A stretch of DNA of 28,257 nucleotides, from IMG/VR virus record IMGVR_UViG_3300021594_000240, positions 1-28,257 of that record; one strand, given 5' to 3'. The position numbers and the translations under genes are program-made. Shown here piece after piece: positions 22,103 through 28,257 of the stretch (positions are counted from its first letter, which is position 1; each line of letters starts with the position of its first letter). This stretch comes from a virus. A model generated the notes under the pieces. The model made no database searches. It worked only from the letters and a program-made list of their open reading frames with translations, and was not told where the DNA came from.

Positions 22103-22254
22103 CTTATCTTTTTACGAGCCTCCGCGGCTGTATAACTGCGGAACCCAGTCTTACGTGGGTTCATGCTGCCAGGCTTCTTGTATCCAGAACCCTTGGGCAT
22201 TGTCTCCTGACGCCACTTAAGAGCAGCGGCAACCTTATCGTGGTGTTTTCCCAT
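22099..22254 (-). CDS. Small basic protein, 51 aa
   Basis: The product MGKHHDKVAAALKWRQETMP continues with a Lys/Gly/Pro-rich segment (GSGYKKPGSMNPRKTGFRSY) and a short helix. It is highly basic and likely binds nucleic acid or is a small virion or ribosome-associated protein; I know no family. The ATG directly follows the stop of the ribbon-helix-helix gene without a spare base, so the two are probably translated together. Confidence 0.6.
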   Translation of the reverse strand: MGKHHDKVAAALKWRQETMPKGSGYKKPGSMNPRKTGFRSYTAAEARKKIS

Positions 22255-22404
22255 TTAATTATCTTCTTTAATATAGTTTTCAAGGGCTTCGATAATAATG
22301 CTGGTCACTGTAACCTTCTCAGCTGCAGCTTTCTTTTGGACCGCTGTCCACAGCTGGTCTGATACGCGGATAGTACGCGTAGGGGTTTTAGGTGCGTTAG
22401 GCAT
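22255..22404 (-). CDS. Ribbon-helix-helix DNA-binding protein, 49 aa
   Basis: The sequence PTRTIRVSDQLWTAVQKKAA then EKVTVTSIIIEALENYIKED is a textbook ribbon-helix-helix (Arc/CopG-like) domain: a beta strand with alternating residues, helix 1, turn, helix 2. Such dimers bind short palindromes and often repress their own genes. A palindrome, TATAGT-N6-ACTATA, lies just ahead of the start. AAGG directly abuts the ATG, which is too close for a normal ribosome site, so the message may be leaderless or nearly so, as is common in actinobacteria. Confidence 0.8.
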   Translation of the reverse strand: MPNAPKTPTRTIRVSDQLWTAVQKKAAAEKVTVTSIIIEALENYIKEDN

Positions 22405-22407
22405 CCT

Positions 22408-22425
22408 TATAGTTTATTTACTATA
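22408..22425. promoter_or_regulatory. Palindromic candidate operator ahead of the ribbon-helix-helix gene
   Basis: TATAGT and ACTATA form a perfect 6-bp inverted repeat around a TTATTT centre, ending four bases before the start codon. On the minus strand TATAGT also looks like a -10 box, with a start site expected only a few bases before the ATG. Binding of the ribbon-helix-helix product here would block its own transcription; this is inferred from position. Confidence 0.4.
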
Positions 22426-22446
22426 TGGCTGTATGTACTGCTAAAG

Positions 22447-22519
22447 CTGGCAGACTAGGGGTCGAACCTAGAGTCTCCTGGTCCAGAGCCAGGCGTGTTG
22501 CCAGTTACACCATCTGCCA
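22447..22519 (-). tRNA. tRNA-Gln (anticodon CUG)
   Basis: A full cloverleaf of 73 bases can be drawn: acceptor TGGCAGA/TCTGCCA, D-stem GTGT/ACAC, anticodon stem CCTGG/CCAGG with loop CTCTGGA (anticodon CTG), T-stem CTAGG/CCTAG with loop TTCGACC, discriminator G. CCA is not encoded, so a host enzyme must add it. The gene lies over the last 21 codons and stop of the adenosyltransferase gene on the same strand. Confidence 0.95.
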
Positions 22520-23054
22520 ATAGTTTTACTTGCGGCTCCCACAGTATATCTTTACCACCATTCAGGTACCTAGCTAGGACAAACAGCAGGTCAGATAGCC
22601 TGTTGAGGTATTTAGCTATAAGAGGGTTGGTCTCCCTTTGGTTTACAGAATCCCAAACACAACGCTCTGCCCTACGAACTATTGTTCTAGATAGGTGTAG
22701 GTAGGAAGAAGCCTTGCTCCCTGAAGGTAGTACAAAAGATTCCAGTGGCTTTAACTGGTCGTTGTACAAATCTATATTAGTTTCAAGATAAGTAATGTGA
22801 GCGTCTGTAACCGACACTTTTGGCGAAGCAAGGTCGGCACCCAAATCAAACAAATCGTTCTGTATATTCTTTAACAAAGTGTAGACGTCTTCTTTATCTA
22901 CATAACACATGGCAATACCAATAGATGAGTTTGCTTCATCGACTGTGCCTATAGCATTAAAGATTAAATCTTCTTTTGGATGACGGTCATTGCCTGCGAG
23001 CGCAGACGTGCCTGCATCACCAGTCTTTGTATATATCCTAGTTAATCTAACCAC
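22455..23054 (-). CDS. PduO-type ATP:cob(I)alamin adenosyltransferase
   Basis: The enzyme transfers adenosyl from ATP to cob(I)alamin and yields adenosylcobalamin, the cofactor of the class II reductase near the other end of this window. Family motifs are clear: VRLTRIYTKTGDAGTSALAG (ATP loop), FNAIGTVDEANSSIGIA, FDLGADLASP, SGSKASSYLHLSRTIVRRAE and YLNRLSDLLFVLARY. The conserved fold ends near Trp171. The GTG start gives the canonical family N-terminus and stands one base after the discriminator base of tRNA-Gly, so no ribosome site exists outside that tRNA. Residues 179-199 and the TAG stop are read from tRNA-Gln sequence. This would be a nearly leaderless message after tRNA 3' processing, and stop-less after 5' processing of tRNA-Gln. 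Confidence 0.93.
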   Translation of the reverse strand: MVRLTRIYTKTGDAGTSALAGNDRHPKEDLIFNAIGTVDEANSSIGIAMCYVDKEDVYTLLKNIQNDLFDLGADLASPKVSVTDAHITYLETNIDLYNDQLKPLESFVLPSGSKASSYLHLSRTIVRRAERCVWDSVNQRETNPLIAKYLNRLSDLLFVLARYLNGGKDILWEPQVKLLADGVTGNTPGSGPGDSRFDP

Positions 23055-23055
23055 G

Positions 23056-23128
23056 AGCGGACGACGGGGCTCGAACCCGCGGCCTAGACCTTGGCAAGGT
23101 CTCGCGCTACCAACTGCGCCACGTCCGC
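23056..23128 (-). tRNA. tRNA-Gly (anticodon GCC)
   Basis: A 73-base cloverleaf: acceptor GCGGACG/CGTCCGC, D-stem GCGC/GCGC, anticodon stem AGACC/GGTCT with loop TTGCCAA (anticodon GCC), T-stem GCGGG/CCCGT with loop TTCGAGC, discriminator T, no encoded CCA. It lies 7 bases after tRNA-Asn. Its 3' end is one base ahead of the adenosyltransferase start codon. Confidence 0.96.
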
Positions 23129-23135
23129 AATACTG

Positions 23136-23208
23136 CTGTCTAGCCTGGGCTCGAACCAGGGACCTGGCGATTAACAGTCGCCTGCTCTGCCAACTGAGCT
23201 ACTAGACA
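23136..23208 (-). tRNA. tRNA-Asn (anticodon GUU)
   Basis: A 73-base cloverleaf: acceptor TGTCTAG/CTAGACA, D-stem GCTC/GAGC, anticodon stem GGCGA/TCGCC with loop CTGTTAA (anticodon GTT), T-stem CCTGG/CCAGG with loop TTCGAGC, discriminator G, no encoded CCA. The SNF2 helicase frame runs through almost all of it and stops at TAG in the 3' acceptor strand. Confidence 0.97.
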
Positions 23209-24660
23209 ATTGCTGCTTGTAAAAATAATAATATCCTGAATTACTATTGTCGGCCAAGTTGATGACGCTCTTTGTATGCGGCCATTCCTTTGCGTTGCAC
23301 TTCCCGAAGACCAAGGGAGGTCGTAATTGATAAGAAGATTAGCAGCAGGAAGGTCCACACCGTAACCCCCAGCGTCAGAACTAACCAGTACGCGTACGCT
23401 GGGATTATTATTGAAGTCAGTTTTGTTAAGTTCTTTAGTACGAGCATCTAATTTACCTGAGTACTTTCTGCACATGTCTTCGCCAAATGCTGCGACTATC
23501 TTATCAAGCATGTCAACATAGGTTGCAAAGACAACCACTTTGTTGTTGTCATCCTGTTCTAGGTGGTCTTTTACATACTGGATTAAGTAGTCTAGTTTTG
23601 GTGAAGAAACAATGCCATCTAGTGAACCGCTGTCCACAAGCTCTGCAATGTAAGCGGAGCCTTCTCCACCCATCTGTTTAAACTTAGCCGCACTTGTTTT
23701 TAATAACTCGGGGTGCGAGCAGAGCATTTTTAATGCGCCAATCTTAGACATAATTTTTCCACGCATCTCATCCTCAGGACCACCACGTCTAGACTCTAAC
23801 CCGTAGTGAGCCATGATGTTAAAGTTGCTGCCAAATAAATCTTGAGCTTCGTCTAAATCTGATAAAAGATTTTCTACTATGCGTGTATATAACTTAGAGG
23901 TCTTTCTATCAAAAAATATTTTTGCTGGTTCTTTGTGAATAGTGTCGGGAAGATAGGGGGCAACGTCTGGGTCTTTCTGTGCTTTACGTACAGAAGCCTC
24001 TTTCATCTTCTCATGTAAAGTCTTTAAGTTGCGATAATACTGCGGTGCGCCCCAAGAGTTTCTTACAATAAAAGCAGCATCAAAGATGTCAAACCTACCA
24101 AGTACGTTGGCGTCAACGAACTGCATAATGCTGTACAGCTCTTCAGGCTTGCCATTTTCAATAGGGGTACCAGTGAGCGCGAACCTGTAGGGGGAGTTGA
24201 CAAGTTTTTTAACTGCTCTGGAGCGTTTAGATTTAAAAGACTTGATTGCTGTGGCTTCGTCAAGGACGACAAATCCTCGCGGTAATTCTTTGACGTAGTC
24301 CCAGTCGTTAACAATCTGCTCGTAGTTAAGAATGATGTAATCAATACCTGTATTACGCCAGTCGATGGCTTCAGCGTACTGCTCTGCTCTTTGCTTCGGC
24401 GTTCCATCCACAACCAAAGAGTGTGAAGTTCCATTAGTAAATTTCTCAATCTGATTAGCCCATTGATATTTCAATGAGGATAAGCAAATTATAAGGCCTG
24501 GTTCTTTAATTTTGTTCTCATCCATAAGGCGCTCTATAGCGGCAATGGTTAGAACAGTTTTTCCCAACCCTAAGTCATAGGCGACAAGCATCCTGCCTCG
24601 TTGGCACATCCTGTCTACAGCCTCAGGTTGATAAGGCAGAAGGGTTCCTGTAAATGTCAC
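23140..24660 (-). CDS. SNF2-family DNA helicase, C-terminus read from tRNA-Asn
   Basis: An ATP-driven DNA translocase. Motifs in order: LLPYQPEAVDRM, Walker A YDLGLGKT, IICLSSLKYQW, the DEAT box (VVLDEATAIKS), ALTGTPIENG, then the second lobe with KVVVFATYVDMLDKI, SSDAGGYGVDLPAANLLINYD and motif VI QRNGRIQRASS. Relatives continue for some tens of residues after motif VI with a helical tail (an ED..E.R..E.L..K pattern). Here the frame goes from QDIII into FTSSN and then straight into tRNA-Asn at codon 485, ending at residue 506. The start is GTG sharing GTGA with the preceding stop. All catalytic motifs are intact, so activity is likely, but the natural tail is missing. Confidence 0.92.
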   Translation of the reverse strand: MTFTGTLLPYQPEAVDRMCQRGRMLVAYDLGLGKTVLTIAAIERLMDENKIKEPGLIICLSSLKYQWANQIEKFTNGTSHSLVVDGTPKQRAEQYAEAIDWRNTGIDYIILNYEQIVNDWDYVKELPRGFVVLDEATAIKSFKSKRSRAVKKLVNSPYRFALTGTPIENGKPEELYSIMQFVDANVLGRFDIFDAAFIVRNSWGAPQYYRNLKTLHEKMKEASVRKAQKDPDVAPYLPDTIHKEPAKIFFDRKTSKLYTRIVENLLSDLDEAQDLFGSNFNIMAHYGLESRRGGPEDEMRGKIMSKIGALKMLCSHPELLKTSAAKFKQMGGEGSAYIAELVDSGSLDGIVSSPKLDYLIQYVKDHLEQDDNNKVVVFATYVDMLDKIVAAFGEDMCRKYSGKLDARTKELNKTDFNNNPSVRVLVSSDAGGYGVDLPAANLLINYDLPWSSGSATQRNGRIQRASSTWPTIVIQDIIIFTSSNCLVAQLAEQATVNRQVPGSSPG

Positions 24661-24896
24661 AGAGGTATCTCGTTAACTCTATCTTTAGACCAATGGACAT
24701 AAGACCTAATATAGACAAGAGCGTAGGCAAGAGCAGAGAAGATAAAACCGTACTGGTCAGTAGTTAGCGCGTAACCAATCCACAAGACTTCGTTAAAAAG
24801 AAGCACTAGCCAGCCCCAGATAGTTTTACGTCCAACAAAATAGATTCCTCCGACACCTATAACGGCAAGGACCCAGGACCCATACTCCATAATCAT
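24657..24896 (-). CDS. Small multi-pass membrane protein, 79 aa
   Basis: Three hydrophobic stretches can be drawn: WVLAVIGVGGIYFVG, WGWLVLLFNEVLWIGYAL and GFIFSALAYALVYI, with aromatic residues at the borders and a charged tail (RSYVHWSKDRVNEIPL). Similar proteins occur in many actinophages; from memory they faintly resemble a segment of PnuC-type transporters, but no substrate residues can be named. It is coupled by ATGA to the kinase before and by GTGA to the helicase after. Confidence 0.7.
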   Translation of the reverse strand: MIMEYGSWVLAVIGVGGIYFVGRKTIWGWLVLLFNEVLWIGYALTTDQYGFIFSALAYALVYIRSYVHWSKDRVNEIPL

Positions 24897-25441
24897 ACGT
24901 ATGCTCTCATGCGAACATTAACTAATGCCCGCAGGTCTTCAATGGTGCCTGCGTTATAAAAAATTTGGTCTACTTTGTAGTCTTCCATCTCAGACTCTGA
25001 TACATGGTTATTGACTGGGCCGTATCCAGGTCTCTTTACCCTCCAAAGCTGGGAGTCTGGAAACATCTTTATAGCCTCTGCTTCATTTACAAAACGAACG
25101 TCTGTAATAACGACCTTGTCTCCTTCAGAAATTTTAGTTGGGCTAAGCGCCTGAGCTACCCAGAACAATTCTCCAAATTGATTACGAGCAGCAACTCCCA
25201 CGTTCTGTAAAAGTCTACGAACAGACTGATTTTGTTTAGCGTTTTCCCAACCATCTCTATCAACAACAGTACGTAGAAGAGTGTCTTCGTTAGCGACGTG
25301 ACCAATTACTGGGTTTACCTCATAGCAGAAATCACGTATAGGGTCAGCAAAAGCAACACGTTTAAATCCATATTGTTCTACAAGTATGTTTGCTAAAGTG
25401 TCTTTTCCTGATTGGGCGTAGCCAGTTAATCCAATAATCAT
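24893..25441 (-). CDS. Deoxynucleoside monophosphate kinase
   Basis: A P-loop kinase of 182 residues: GYAQSGKDT (7-15), FADPIRDF, RRLLQNVGVAARNQFGELFW, VVITDVRFVNEAEAI and a final RVKRPG...HVSE segment with a lid-type charged helix. The order matches T4 gp1-like phage dNMP kinases, which convert dNMPs (including those from host DNA) to dNDPs. It complements the reductase in feeding the polymerase. It is coupled by ATGA on both sides, to a phosphatase-like gene and a membrane protein gene. Confidence 0.88.
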   Translation of the reverse strand: MIIGLTGYAQSGKDTLANILVEQYGFKRVAFADPIRDFCYEVNPVIGHVANEDTLLRTVVDRDGWENAKQNQSVRRLLQNVGVAARNQFGELFWVAQALSPTKISEGDKVVITDVRFVNEAEAIKMFPDSQLWRVKRPGYGPVNNHVSESEMEDYKVDQIFYNAGTIEDLRALVNVRMRAYV

Positions 25442-25926
25442 GTTCCGTCCCAGTCTCCTATTTTTGTAGTTGGAATGCCGTATTCAGACCAAAGTCTAAT
25501 GACATTTGGGTTATCGTCAACTGCATGTTCAACATCCCAAAAAAGTCTGATGTGTTCTAATATGTCTTTTTTGACCTCATAGTCAGGTCTGTAGTCTTTA
25601 TTACCTCGCATGAACAAAGCTTGATGTGGGATGTTTGCCACATCTGCTAACCAGTACGAAGTGTGTGAACGCCACTCCTCTCGTCTAGCAGTTACTACAA
25701 GGATGTCTTTGTCTTTGGTAATAGCGGTCCAAACCATATCCACCACGTGTTCGTGGAAAGGAACGTGGATAGACTCTCTGTGAAACTTATCAAAATCTTT
25801 TTTAAAGTTATCGTTGTCGTCTTTGTTTACTATGTACTTTAATATTGAATCTACGTTAGCCAGTGTTCCATCTACGTCAACTATCCAAGCTGGTCTTTTC
25901 TTTATTCGACGTTTTCTTTTGACCAA
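25438..25926 (-). CDS. HAD-type phosphatase resembling polynucleotide kinase 3'-phosphatase
   Basis: Motif I is intact (AWIVDVDGTLANVD), followed by IHVPFHEHVVDMVW, motif II ILVVTARREEWR, a lysine region (YEVKKDILEHI) and the acidic motif AVDDNPNVIRLW. This set is characteristic of the phosphatase domain of T4 Pnkp-like proteins that remove 3'-phosphates from nucleic acids; no kinase domain is fused. I favour the TTG at 25926, with AGGAG eight bases ahead, over a GTG three codons earlier whose ribosome site would abut it. DNA or RNA end repair is likely; a nucleotidase role is the alternative. Confidence 0.8.
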   Translation of the reverse strand: MVKRKRRIKKRPAWIVDVDGTLANVDSILKYIVNKDDNDNFKKDFDKFHRESIHVPFHEHVVDMVWTAITKDKDILVVTARREEWRSHTSYWLADVANIPHQALFMRGNKDYRPDYEVKKDILEHIRLFWDVEHAVDDNPNVIRLWSEYGIPTTKIGDWDGT

Positions 25927-26030
25927 ATTTTCCACTCCTCTGCAAGCTCTGCAATATCAATTGATGGGTAGTGTCCCCATTCGTGCAGGTGCTCAATAAA
26001 ATCTTCATCAGCTATTAATAGGGGAAGCAT
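25902..26030 (-). CDS. Small acidic protein overlapping both neighbours, 42 aa
   Basis: MLPLLIADEDFIEHLHEWGH continues into IDIAELAEEWKIWSKENVE, two helices rich in Trp, Glu and Ile. The start lies inside the primase gene and the end inside the phosphatase gene, each in another frame (23 and 25 bases). GGAG is four bases before the ATG. The gene fills what would otherwise be an 80-base gap in a block with no gaps, and its composition looks protein-like. No family known. Confidence 0.6.
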   Translation of the reverse strand: MLPLLIADEDFIEHLHEWGHYPSIDIAELAEEWKIWSKENVE

Positions 26031-26964
26031 ACTCTCCATGTAAAGCCTTCTTTCCGTTTACCATGTGTCTTGCATTCTCTAAACCATAGACTATCTCAGA
26101 TTTGCTCATAGCACCAACGTCCTTCATGTCTGTTTGGTTGTAGTTAAAGAACCAAGCATCTACTCCATACTCCTGACATAAAATTAATAAGTTGACCGAT
26201 GACTCTTTTCCCGCCTGGTCATTGTCCATAGCAAAAATAAGCCTATCAGCTCCACGCATAATGTTGAATTGTTGCATAGAGACTATGGCGCCGTAGGTGC
26301 TCACTCCACCTGATATACCCACTGATGCAAGCCTTACTACATCTAAAGGTGACTCAACCACAATCATGTCTCCGCCCTTGTATTGCTTGTATCCAAACAA
26401 AGCGTTGCTCTTTGGAACACCGACTGGTTGATTTCTAAAAAACCTAGAGGTGTGGCCCTTCTCTTGCCAACCAAGAAGCTTGTGGGTGTGTGGGTCTCTT
26501 ATAACAGTAACCCAATTGCTATGGCGCTCACTCCAAAGAACTTCATACTCTTGCGCTGCTGGCAGTGTTAAGCCTCTTGCTTTAAGAGCATCAGCTGGCG
26601 GGTCGCCAAAAGCAGCCAGCATCGATTCGGTTATAAACGTTAACTCTTCAAAAACTTTCTTTGGTTTGATTGCTTTTTGTAAAGAAGCCGCAAGGTTAGT
26701 TGTCCCGTCATTAAGCCACTCTTTTGATTTTTCATAGTCCCATTTTTGAATATAGGAAACCAGGGACAACAGTCCGCCTTTGTAGTGGCATGAAAAACAG
26801 ATATGTGCACCAGTGTCTGAGTTAATCCACCACGATGGGTTACGGTCTTCGTGACCTGTTCTCTCAACGTGTGCAGGACAATAGCTTTGGATTTCTGAAC
26901 CTCTAGTGGATACGACTTCAAGTCCGAGCCTTTCTAAAGTATCTTCCATCTCTTCTAATGTCAT
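26008..26964 (-). CDS. DNA primase (DnaG type)
   Basis: An N-terminal zinc finger (Cys29-Pro-Ala-His32, Cys56-Phe-Ser-Cys59) precedes a Toprim catalytic domain with MIVVESPLDVVRL (Glu204) and RLIFAMDNDQAGKESS (Asp247, Asp249). The enzyme makes RNA primers for lagging-strand synthesis and is coupled by ATGA to the DnaB-like helicase gene before it, with which it should form the primosome. At 318 residues it is compact compared with bacterial DnaG and lacks a clear C-terminal helicase-binding domain. Confidence 0.92.
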   Translation of the reverse strand: MTLEEMEDTLERLGLEVVSTRGSEIQSYCPAHVERTGHEDRNPSWWINSDTGAHICFSCHYKGGLLSLVSYIQKWDYEKSKEWLNDGTTNLAASLQKAIKPKKVFEELTFITESMLAAFGDPPADALKARGLTLPAAQEYEVLWSERHSNWVTVIRDPHTHKLLGWQEKGHTSRFFRNQPVGVPKSNALFGYKQYKGGDMIVVESPLDVVRLASVGISGGVSTYGAIVSMQQFNIMRGADRLIFAMDNDQAGKESSVNLLILCQEYGVDAWFFNYNQTDMKDVGAMSKSEIVYGLENARHMVNGKKALHGEYASPINS

Positions 26965-28184
26965 AGGTCATCGCTTTCAAGCTCTCTAAACTGGCCCGTG
27001 TTCCAGTCCCACATAAGGGTAACTTCTCCACGTCCAGAGTTACGGCTGTCAAGAATCTTTAACACACGTGTGTCATCTACTGCTTCGTCTTCTCGTTGCA
27101 AACCAAAGATTACATCGGCGTCTTGGTGAAAAGAAGAAGAGTAACCAATTGAGTCAGCAGTTACTTGTCCCTTTTTCATCTTCCACTTCAAAGCCTGAGT
27201 CGAGATAACAATAGGCACTTTAAATCTTTGAGCCATACGTTTCAATGAACGGGTAATGTTAGTAATGGCTTGTGGAGTGTTTGCTTCTCCAGTCTGTTCA
27301 TCAATCATCAAGTAAGTACCATCAATAAATACAACGTCTGGGTGTAAAACCTGTATTTTGCTTGAGATACCTGTTACTGTCATACCCGCAGCTGAGTCAA
27401 CTAACCAAAACTTTTCTCGCATTTTTTCAATGCTGGCAAGCTTAGCTTTATAACGACCCTCTTCTTCTGGGGTTAATAAACCGTTGATAAGTCTAGAGTG
27501 AGATATACGTGCTCTCATAGCATCGTAACGAGTTAGTTGTTCATGGTTGCTCATCTCAAAAGATTGAAACATAACTCGGTTATCTTTCATGTGAACATTC
27601 TGAGCAATCTGCAAAGCAAGTGTTGACTTACCTGTTTTAGGTGGAGCAACAATAACAATTAACTGACCGTTTTGAAGCCCTCCTGTTGCTGAATCCATAG
27701 TATGGAACCCTGTTGCTACTCCAAGTAGTCCTGGGTTGTTCTTTCTGTATTCGTATTCGTCGTAACGCTTTTGCGCATCAATTGTTAAATCTAAATCGCT
27801 GGTGCCACTAAGTCCATCAGACTCTAATTGACTAAGACTTGATTGGATGGCAAGTAGTGCTGTTTCGTGGTCCTGTTGTTCTATGTGTTTGATAGCGGTG
27901 TCAACCATCTTTATGGTTGAAGCTCTACGACGCTCATCAACTACTGCATCTACAAGGTACTCAAGGCTATCTTGTACCTGAACTAATTTGTAGTTTGGAT
28001 AGTTAGAACTAATAACATCAAGGCTTGGAACTTCTCCGTAAGCAAAATAATGCTCGCGTACTAGCTTCCATACGTTTTTATTTTCTGGGTCTACAAACCA
28101 CTGGTCGTTCGCACCTTTATCAAACAGTACGGTGATAGACCTGTCCTGTAGTACTTTACTTAGTAATCGCGTTTCGTTATTCAT
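26961..28184 (-). CDS. dnaB: Replicative DNA helicase (DnaB type)
   Basis: A hexameric helicase of the RecA fold. An N-terminal helical domain (1-125) leads to GLLGVATGFHTMDSATGGLQ, Walker A APPKTGKST (180-188), FQSFEMSNHEQLTRYDAMRA, Walker B DVVFIDGTYLM, a VPIVISTQALKW sensor region and FGLQREDEAV near the end. All core motifs of phage DnaB/DnaC-type helicases are visible. It opens the fork for the polymerase and recruits the primase encoded directly after it. The ATG overlaps the stop of the gene before it. Confidence 0.95.
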   Translation of the reverse strand: MNNETRLLSKVLQDRSITVLFDKGANDQWFVDPENKNVWKLVREHYFAYGEVPSLDVISSNYPNYKLVQVQDSLEYLVDAVVDERRRASTIKMVDTAIKHIEQQDHETALLAIQSSLSQLESDGLSGTSDLDLTIDAQKRYDEYEYRKNNPGLLGVATGFHTMDSATGGLQNGQLIVIVAPPKTGKSTLALQIAQNVHMKDNRVMFQSFEMSNHEQLTRYDAMRARISHSRLINGLLTPEEEGRYKAKLASIEKMREKFWLVDSAAGMTVTGISSKIQVLHPDVVFIDGTYLMIDEQTGEANTPQAITNITRSLKRMAQRFKVPIVISTQALKWKMKKGQVTADSIGYSSSFHQDADVIFGLQREDEAVDDTRVLKILDSRNSGRGEVTLMWDWNTGQFRELESDDL

Positions 28185-28255
28185 AGTTCGTTTATGTTAC
28201 GTCCCCAGTGCCCGTACATTAGCATCCTTGATTGTATATCAACGACACCAACAAC
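28181..28255 (-). CDS. 3' end of an unidentified gene
   Basis: An open frame entering from the right edge ends with DIQSRMLMYGHWGRNINEL and a TGA that overlaps the helicase start as ATGA. This matches the coupling used by nearly all genes in this block. Only 24 residues are visible, so no function can be given. Confidence 0.55.
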   Translation of the reverse strand, partial: VVGVVDIQSRMLMYGHWGRNINEL

Positions 28256-28257
28256 CT

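Noticed and set aside
22487-23205. Rightward frames running through the tRNA genes
   Set aside because: They are antisense readings of tRNA and adenosyltransferase sequence, a well-known source of false small proteins.
23244-23447. Leftward frame overlapping the helicase end as evidence for a frameshift that restores the tail
   Set aside because: Its residues after the helicase motif VI region (EVQRKGMAAYKERHQLGRQ) do not resemble the helical tail of relatives, and it stops soon. A simple frameshift does not restore a normal end.

Overview
The window is part of the genome of a tailed, apparently lytic bacteriophage of an actinobacterium. A WhiB-family iron-sulfur regulator, a pyrimidine-dimer glycosylase of the type common in actinobacteria, a set of small zinc-ribbon proteins and the gene order around family-A DNA polymerase, RecA and RuvC all point to an actinobacteriophage. 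Base composition looks mid-range to AT-leaning by eye, unlike high-GC Streptomyces or Mycobacterium. I therefore infer a lower-GC host, such as a freshwater actinobacterium. No integrase, capsid, terminase or tail gene lies in the window.

Layout. Bases 1-859 hold a short rightward cluster: the 3' end of a glycosylase gene, then three small genes. A 15-bp hairpin (905-942) separates it from everything else, which is one long leftward block read from 28257 down to 1061. Most leftward genes are packed with ATGA, GTGA or TAATG overlaps. In order of transcription the block holds: DnaB-like helicase, primase, nucleotide kinase and SNF2 helicase (28.2-23.1 kb); a tRNA-Asn, tRNA-Gly, cobalamin adenosyltransferase, tRNA-Gln cassette (23.2-22.4 kb); small regulators, a candidate ssDNA-binding protein and DNA polymerase (22.4-18.3 kb); RecA, nucleases, WhiB and RuvC-like resolvase (18.3-13.9 kb); an HslV/proteasome-like hydrolase, a SpoVS homologue and Hsp20 (13.9-11.6 kb); a regulatory gap with a promoter, tandem repeats and an attenuator-like hairpin (11.36-11.56 kb); a metallophosphoesterase and a run of small, mostly disordered proteins (11.4-7.8 kb); unknown genes including a nucleotidyltransferase and a degenerate HAD protein (7.7-5.1 kb); and finally a TGT-like unknown, a class II ribonucleotide reductase and a secreted protein (5.1-1.06 kb).

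How the genes work together. DnaB, primase, Pol I, candidate SSB, SNF2 helicase, RecA, RuvC-like, Cas4-like and Hjc-like proteins form a nearly self-sufficient replication and recombination set. The reductase and the dNMP kinase supply dNTPs.

The most striking theme is vitamin B12. The reductase is of the adenosylcobalamin-dependent class. The phage also encodes a PduO-type ATP:cob(I)alamin adenosyltransferase that would make this cofactor. The gene joined to the reductase by a 4-bp overlap encodes an exported protein resembling actinobacterial transcobalamin-like (DUF4430-type) proteins. Together these suggest a phage-carried B12 capture, activation and use module. The adenosyltransferase gene is wedged between two tRNA genes: its GTG start lies one base after tRNA-Gly, and its last 21 codons and stop lie inside tRNA-Gln. 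The SNF2 helicase likewise ends inside tRNA-Asn. tRNA maturation and synthesis of these two proteins should therefore compete for the same transcript.
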